Positions 55,278 to 58,120 of a DNA stretch of 58,120 bases are shown here, one piece after another (positions within the stretch are counted from its first letter, which is position 1; each line of letters starts with the position of its first letter). The DNA comes from Myxococcota bacterium (GTDB lineage: Bacteria; Myxococcota_A; UBA9160; UBA6930), in the NCBI GenBank assembly GCA_028277885.1, contig JANQFK010000031.1, positions 1 through 58,120 on the forward strand, in the 5' to 3' direction. The notes beneath the pieces were generated by a model. It was not told the DNA's origin. It saw nothing but the letters and a program-made list of their open reading frames with translations, and ran no database searches. The translations under genes were made by a program, and so were the position numbers.

Positions 55278-55859
55278 TCAGGCGAAGGACTGCTTGGTGT
55301 GGCGGATCAGCTCCATGAACTCGCTGCGGGTCTTGGGATCCACCTGGAAGGCACCGCGCATCGAGCTGGTGATCGCGAAGGCGTTCTGCTGCTCCACCCC
55401 GCGCATCATCATGCACAGGTGGATCGCTTCCACCACGACGGCCACGCCCCGGGGCGAGAGCACCTCCTCGATGGTGTCGGCGATCTGGGTGGTGAGCCGC
55501 TCCTGCACCTGGAGCCGCCGGGCCAGCATCTGGGTGAGCCGCGGCAGCTTCGAGAGCCCCACCACCTTGCCGTTGGGGATGTAGGCGACGTGGGCGCGGC
55601 CGAAGAACGGCAGCATGTGGTGCTCGCACAGGCTGTAGAAGTCGATGTCCTTCACCAGCACCATCTCGTCGTAGCTGACGTCGAACAGCGCGTTGTTGAG
55701 GATCGCGACGGGATCCTGCTCGTAGCCCTCGGTGAGGAAGCGCAGCGCCTTGGCGACCCGCAGCGGCGTGCGCTGGAGCCCGTCGCGGCCGGGATCCTCG
55801 CCGATCTCCTTGAGCACGCTCCGGACGAGTCCCTGGACCGGGTCGTCGCTCTCGCTCAT
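55278..55859 (-). CDS. folE: GTP cyclohydrolase I (FolE type IA)
   Basis: 193 residues. It converts GTP to 7,8-dihydroneopterin triphosphate, the substrate of PTPS/QueD enzymes and of folate synthesis. Zinc ligands and the active site are visible: [20 protein letters not shown] (Cys and His near 79-83), then [20 protein letters not shown] with the third Cys. LSRLPRL-like [13 protein letters not shown] is also present. ATG 55859 overlaps the upstream PTPS gene as ATGA, so all three pterin genes are translationally coupled. Confidence 0.97.
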   Translation of the reverse strand: MSESDDPVQGLVRSVLKEIGEDPGRDGLQRTPLRVAKALRFLTEGYEQDPVAILNNALFDVSYDEMVLVKDIDFYSLCEHHMLPFFGRAHVAYIPNGKVVGLSKLPRLTQMLARRLQVQERLTTQIADTIEEVLSPRGVAVVVEAIHLCMMMRGVEQQNAFAITSSMRGAFQVDPKTRSEFMELIRHTKQSFA

Positions 55860-56272
55860 CTGGGCTCTCCGCACTCGAAGTGGTTGCGCCGCGTCTCCTC
55901 GAGCCGCACGCGGAGCAGGCGGGCGCTGGTGCGCTCCGCGACGGGCTCCTCGAGGGCGGCCTGGGCGAAGCACGCGATGTTCTCCGCCGTGGGGACGCGC
56001 ACCTGGAAGGCCGGCTGCTCGTTCAGCATGCGGTTCTCGAGGTGGGCCAGGACGTGCTCGCGCACCAGGGCGTCGAGGGTCTCGGGCTCGACCACCCGGC
56101 CGGTGATCCGGTCCGGCTCGCCCGTCACCGTCACCTCGAGGCCGTAGTTGTGGCCGTGGCCGTTCGGGTTGGCGCACTTCCCGTAGACGCTCTCGTTGCG
56201 GGCGTCGTCGAAGGCGGGGTTGCGCAGCACGTGGGCGGCGGCGAACCAGTAGCGGCGGGTCAGCTCGATCAC
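55856..56272 (-). CDS. PTPS/QueD-family protein, paralogue B (Cys and zinc site kept, Asp-His lost)
   Basis: 138 residues from GTG 56272 (GTGA overlap with paralogue A). Family enzymes turn dihydroneopterin triphosphate into 6-pyruvoyl- or 6-carboxy-tetrahydropterin. Zinc ligands His14 (AAAHVL), His39 and His41 (GHGHNY) are present, as are nucleophile Cys33 in GKCANPN, pterin Glu97 (PTAEN) and a Glu-Glu-Thr near 125-127. The catalytic Asp-His of the 'LDHxxLN' motif is replaced by Glu79-Asn80 (HLENRMLN). Alone it should be impaired. The neighbouring paralogue has the missing pair. Confidence 0.9.
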   Translation of the reverse strand: MIELTRRYWFAAAHVLRNPAFDDARNESVYGKCANPNGHGHNYGLEVTVTGEPDRITGRVVEPETLDALVREHVLAHLENRMLNEQPAFQVRVPTAENIACFAQAALEEPVAERTSARLLRVRLEETRRNHFECGEPR

Positions 56273-56682
56273 TCCGCCTCCTCGCTGCCCACCACCTCCA
56301 CCCACAGGTCGAGCTCCGGCTGCAGACGGATGCGCTCGAGCAGGCCCTTCGGCAGCGCCCGGTGGAGCAGCCGGAAGATCACCCGGGCCACGTTCTCCGG
56401 CGTGGGCGGCACCTTCTCGAAGAAGGCGGTGTCGTCGTTCAGGTCCCGGTGGTCGAAGCGGGCCATGATCTCGCGCTCGAGCACGACGATCAGGTCCTTC
56501 AGGTCGAGCACCATGCCGGTCTCGGGATCCGGCTCGCCCGACAGGGTCACCTCGAGGCGGTAGTTGTGCCCGTGGCGGGAGGCCCGTGCGCCGAAGCGGC
56601 GGCGGTTCTCCTCCTCGGAGAGATCGGGGTGGCGGTAGCGGAGCGAGCTCGAGAACTCGATCGCGCGGCTGATGCGGACCAC
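56269..56682 (-). CDS. PTPS/QueD-family protein, paralogue A (Asp-His kept, Cys and a zinc His lost)
   Basis: 137 residues from GTG 56682, first gene of the pterin operon. The fold is clear ([42 protein letters not shown]). It keeps Asp77-His78 in FDHRDLND and Glu96. The first zinc His is Leu14 (FSSSLRY, versus FxAAHxL). The nucleophile Cys of GKC is Arg33 (GARASRHGH), and the C-terminal Glu-Thr is not evident ([10 protein letters not shown]). By itself it should be inactive. It overlaps paralogue B by GTGA, consistent with making both chains in equal amounts. Confidence 0.88.
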   Translation of the reverse strand: MVRISRAIEFSSSLRYRHPDLSEEENRRRFGARASRHGHNYRLEVTLSGEPDPETGMVLDLKDLIVVLEREIMARFDHRDLNDDTAFFEKVPPTPENVARVIFRLLHRALPKGLLERIRLQPELDLWVEVVGSEEAE

Positions 56683-56687
56683 GGCGC

Positions 56688-56710
56688 AACTCCAACGGGC
56701 ATCTGGAGTT
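56688..56710 (-). promoter_or_regulatory. Hairpin covering the ribosome-binding site of the pterin operon
   Basis: On the mRNA, AACTCCA (56710-56704) pairs perfectly with TGGAGTT (56694-56688) across a 9-base loop. The GGAG in the right arm is the only Shine-Dalgarno, 7 bases before GTG 56682. Closing the stem would block translation of paralogue A and, through coupling, of the whole operon. Confidence 0.5.
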
Positions 56711-56714
56711 TTCG

Positions 56715-56742
56715 AACGTAGCCCGGGCCGGGGGGCCGTCAA
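56715..56742 (-). promoter_or_regulatory. Pterin operon promoter, TTGACG-16-TACGTT
   Basis: On the - strand the -35 TTGACG is at 56742-56737 and the -10 TACGTT at 56720-56715, spacer 16. The predicted start lies near 56708, so the mRNA would begin at or inside the hairpin at 56688-56710. Confidence 0.5.
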
Positions 56743-56768
56743 ACCGCGCCTGGGGCCCCCGGAGCGGG

Positions 56769-57371
56769 TCAGTACTGGCGCAGCAGGCCCCGCACGACGC
56801 CCTGCACCTCGACCTCCGAGGCCGGGACCTCGATCGGGCGCAGGGCCTGGTTGGCGGGCTCGAGCACCACCCTGGCCCCCTTGCGGAAGAACTTCTTCAG
56901 GGTGGCTTCGCTGCCCCCCACCAGCGCCACGACGGTCTCCCCGTTGCGCGCCTCCTGGCGGCGCTCGACCACCACGCAGTCGCCGTCGCGGATCTGCTCC
57001 TCGATCATGGAGTCGCCCCGGACGCGGAGCACGAAGGTCTCGGCGCGGCGGCTCACCATCTCGGCCGGGAGCGCGATGCGCTCGGGGACCTCGATGGCCT
57101 CGATGGGTGCCCCCGCGGCGACCACGCCGAGCAGGGGAACCTCGACGCTGGCGGAGCCCTCCTCGCCCACCGGCTCCAGCGAGCGCGAGCGGTTCCACGA
57201 CTTCCGCAGGTGACCCTTCTCCACCAGGTGCGAGACGTGCTTGTGCACGGTGGCCACCGAGGACAGACCGAAGTGCTCGCCGATCTCCTCGAGGCTGGGC
57301 GAGTAGCCCCGCTCGGCCACGAAGTCGCGCACGAACTCGAAGATCTCTCGCTGGCGGCGGGTCAGGGCCAC
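56769..57371 (-). CDS. lexA: LexA repressor
   Basis: 200 residues from GTG 57371, chosen because AAGGA lies 6 bases upstream; an ATG at 57428 would add 19 residues that look non-family. The N-terminal winged helix is LTRRQREIFEFVRDFVAERG, YSPSLEEIGEHFGLSSVATV. The self-cleavage site is Ala86-Gly87 (VVAAGAP), with catalytic Ser121 (RGDSM) and Lys159 (ATLKKFF). It represses DNA-damage genes until RecA triggers cleavage. A long palindrome lies 66 bp upstream and is probably its own operator. Confidence 0.95.
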   Translation of the reverse strand: MALTRRQREIFEFVRDFVAERGYSPSLEEIGEHFGLSSVATVHKHVSHLVEKGHLRKSWNRSRSLEPVGEEGSASVEVPLLGVVAAGAPIEAIEVPERIALPAEMVSRRAETFVLRVRGDSMIEEQIRDGDCVVVERRQEARNGETVVALVGGSEATLKKFFRKGARVVLEPANQALRPIEVPASEVEVQGVVRGLLRQY

Positions 57372-57435
57372 GCTGCGTCCTTCGCCCTTTGTTCGCCGCG
57401 AAGGTCGCGAAACGAGGGCGAAAGTCAAGGCCGCC

Positions 57436-57463
57436 CGGAACTATGTACAGGTACATAGTTCCG
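57436..57463. promoter_or_regulatory. Perfect 13-bp-arm palindrome, probable LexA operator
   Basis: CGGAACTATGTAC (57436-57448), spacer AG, GTACATAGTTCCG (57451-57463): every arm base pairs. It lies between divergent lexA and groES. The sequence differs from the E. coli CTGT-N8-ACAG box and from the Gram-positive GAAC-N4-GTTC box, though GAAC and GTTC mark its outer ends. Autoregulation of lexA is likely. Binding by another regulator is possible. Confidence 0.7.
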
Positions 57464-57488
57464 AGGCCGCCGCCCGCCGTCGCCGCCG

Positions 57489-57516
57489 TTGACCCACCCG
57501 GGCCCGGCGATACCCT
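57489..57516 (+). promoter_or_regulatory. groES promoter, TTGACC-16-TACCCT
   Basis: -35 TTGACC at 57489-57494, -10 TACCCT at 57511-57516, spacer 16. The leader is about 27 bases and contains GGAGGAG upstream of ATG 57550. No CIRCE inverted repeat is seen. Confidence 0.6.
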
Positions 57517-57549
57517 GCGTCGGCCGCAGCCGCGGGAGGAGCCGCCACC

Positions 57550-57837
57550 ATGAAGATCCGTCCCCTCCAGGACCGCATCCTCGTCAAGCGCCTCGAGGGC
57601 GAGGCGAAGACCGAGGGCGGCATCATCATCCCCGACTCCGCCCAGGAGAAGCCCCAGAAGGGCAAGGTCCTCGCCGTCGGCAAGGGCAAGGTCGGCGACG
57701 ACGGCAAGCCCCGCCCCCTCGCCGTCGAGAAGGGCGACGAGATCCTCTTCAGCAAGTACGCCGGCACCGAGATCACCCTCGACGGCGAGGAGCACTTGAT
57801 CCTCCGAGAGGAGGACGTGCTCGGGATCGTGGGATGA
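57550..57837 (+). CDS. groES: Co-chaperonin GroES
   Basis: 95 residues, the standard length. [20 protein letters not shown] leads into the mobile loop [20 protein letters not shown] that contacts Gro[25 protein letters not shown] and the final [14 protein letters not shown] complete the barrel. It caps GroEL during folding. groEL does not follow within the 283 bp left; instead a tandem repeat array begins 23 bp downstream, so groES may be separated from groEL. Confidence 0.97.
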   Translation: MKIRPLQDRILVKRLEGEAKTEGGIIIPDSAQEKPQKGKVLAVGKGKVGDDGKPRPLAVEKGDEILFSKYAGTEITLDGEEHLILREEDVLGIVG

Positions 57838-57860
57838 GAGAGGGTCGGAGCGAGTTCAGG

Positions 57861-58070
57861 GCCTTCTGAACTCCGCTCGCCTTCGGCTCGCTGCGCGCCC
57901 AGCCCGCCGGAGGCGGGCCGGGCTTGCGGGGCCTTCTGAACTTCGCTCGCCTTCGGCTCGCTGCGCGCCCAGCCCGCCGGAGGCGGGCCGGGCTTGCGGG
58001 GCTTTCTGAACTCCGCGCGGGCTTCGCCCGCGCTGCGCGCGCAGCCCGCCGAAGGCGGGCCGCGCTTGCC
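57861..58070. repeat. Tandem array of three 70-bp hairpin-bearing units
   Basis: Units are 57861-57930, 57931-58000 and 58001-58070. Units 1 and 2 differ at one base. Unit 3 is more diverged. Each unit contains GCCCGCC-(GGA or GAA)-GGCGGGC, and unit 3 also GCGGGC-TTC-GCCCGC. A related single copy lies at 30419-30476. The 283 bp from groES to the window end hold no gene. This is probably a non-coding dispersed repeat family. Confidence 0.85.
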
Positions 58071-58120
58071 CCCTCCGACGTCTCTCCACCGGGGCGGCTC
58101 TTGCCGGCGCGGCTCACGCC

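Noticed and set aside
57463..57549. CIRCE element for HrcA control of groES
   Set aside because: No TTAGCACTC-N9-GAGTGCTAA-like repeat is present; the only palindrome is the one assigned to LexA.
57861..58070. CRISPR or coding tandem-repeat protein
   Set aside because: Units are contiguous without spacers. 70 bp is not a multiple of three, so the frame shifts at every unit.

Overview
The window is a contiguous, densely packed stretch of a very GC-rich Gram-negative chromosome (roughly three quarters G+C by eye). KdsB, LpxD and GmhA (lipopolysaccharide and heptose synthesis), a PpiD/SurA-type periplasmic chaperone, NrsF-type ECF regulation and a Tat-exported oxidoreductase partner point to a diderm. 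The style (GTG starts, 4-base GTGA gene junctions, PPi-type phosphofructokinase, many ECF sigma factors) resembles uncultivated Myxococcota/Desulfobacterota-type 'Deltaproteobacteria'. That placement is an inference from gene content, not from a marker tree. No rRNA, tRNA, CRISPR array, integrase, transposase or phage gene was recognised.

Layout. 1-8 kb: partial unknown gene, PPi-type pfk coupled to a ParA-like ATPase, divergent kdsB, a cyclase-family pseudoenzyme, a membrane-anchored spermidine-synthase-like protein, and an ECF sigma/NrsF pair. 8-16.9 kb: lipoprotein, a truncated sigma factor with a zinc-finger/bactofilin-like membrane protein, a sphingosine-phosphate-lyase-like PLP enzyme, a GPH transporter, pdxH, and a secreted protein behind an ECF sigma/anti-sigma pair. 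16.9-27 kb: polA, tetR, cysK, truD, rnhB, lpxD, uspA and an aldehyde dehydrogenase. 27-36 kb: a PLP deaminase/desulfhydrase homologue with a GMC oxidoreductase and its Tat-exported partner, a repeat-rich gap, a CBS-domain protein, several unknown proteins, an AarF/UbiB kinase and an LLM flavoenzyme. 35.6-41.2 kb: a haem operon ccsA-hemA-hemC-cobA/hemD-hemB. 41-43.3 kb: gmhA, a conserved unknown and a macro-domain protein. 43.6-50.2 kb: trxA, a HAD phosphatase and the cell-shape operon mreB-mreC-mreD-mrdA-rodA. 50.5-58 kb: ppiD-like gene, a low-GC TIR-domain gene, an rpoD-type sigma factor, a pterin operon of two 6-pyruvoyltetrahydropterin-synthase (PTPS) paralogues plus folE, lexA, groES, and a tandem repeat array.

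Most striking points. (1) The two adjacent PTPS paralogues have lost complementary parts of the catalytic apparatus: one keeps the Asp-His pair but lacks the Cys and a zinc His, the other keeps Cys and zinc ligands but lacks Asp-His. In this family the triad is shared between subunits, so an obligate heteromer is a concrete prediction. Their mRNA appears to begin with a hairpin that hides the Shine-Dalgarno. (2) A 171-bp dispersed repeat occurs twice with perfect 19-bp inverted ends and a compensatory base-pair change. (3) A low-GC TIR gene with an unfamiliar N-terminal region sits beside one of those copies. (4) Several genes share promoters of the form TTGACN-(16-18)-TACCCT, and some appear leaderless.
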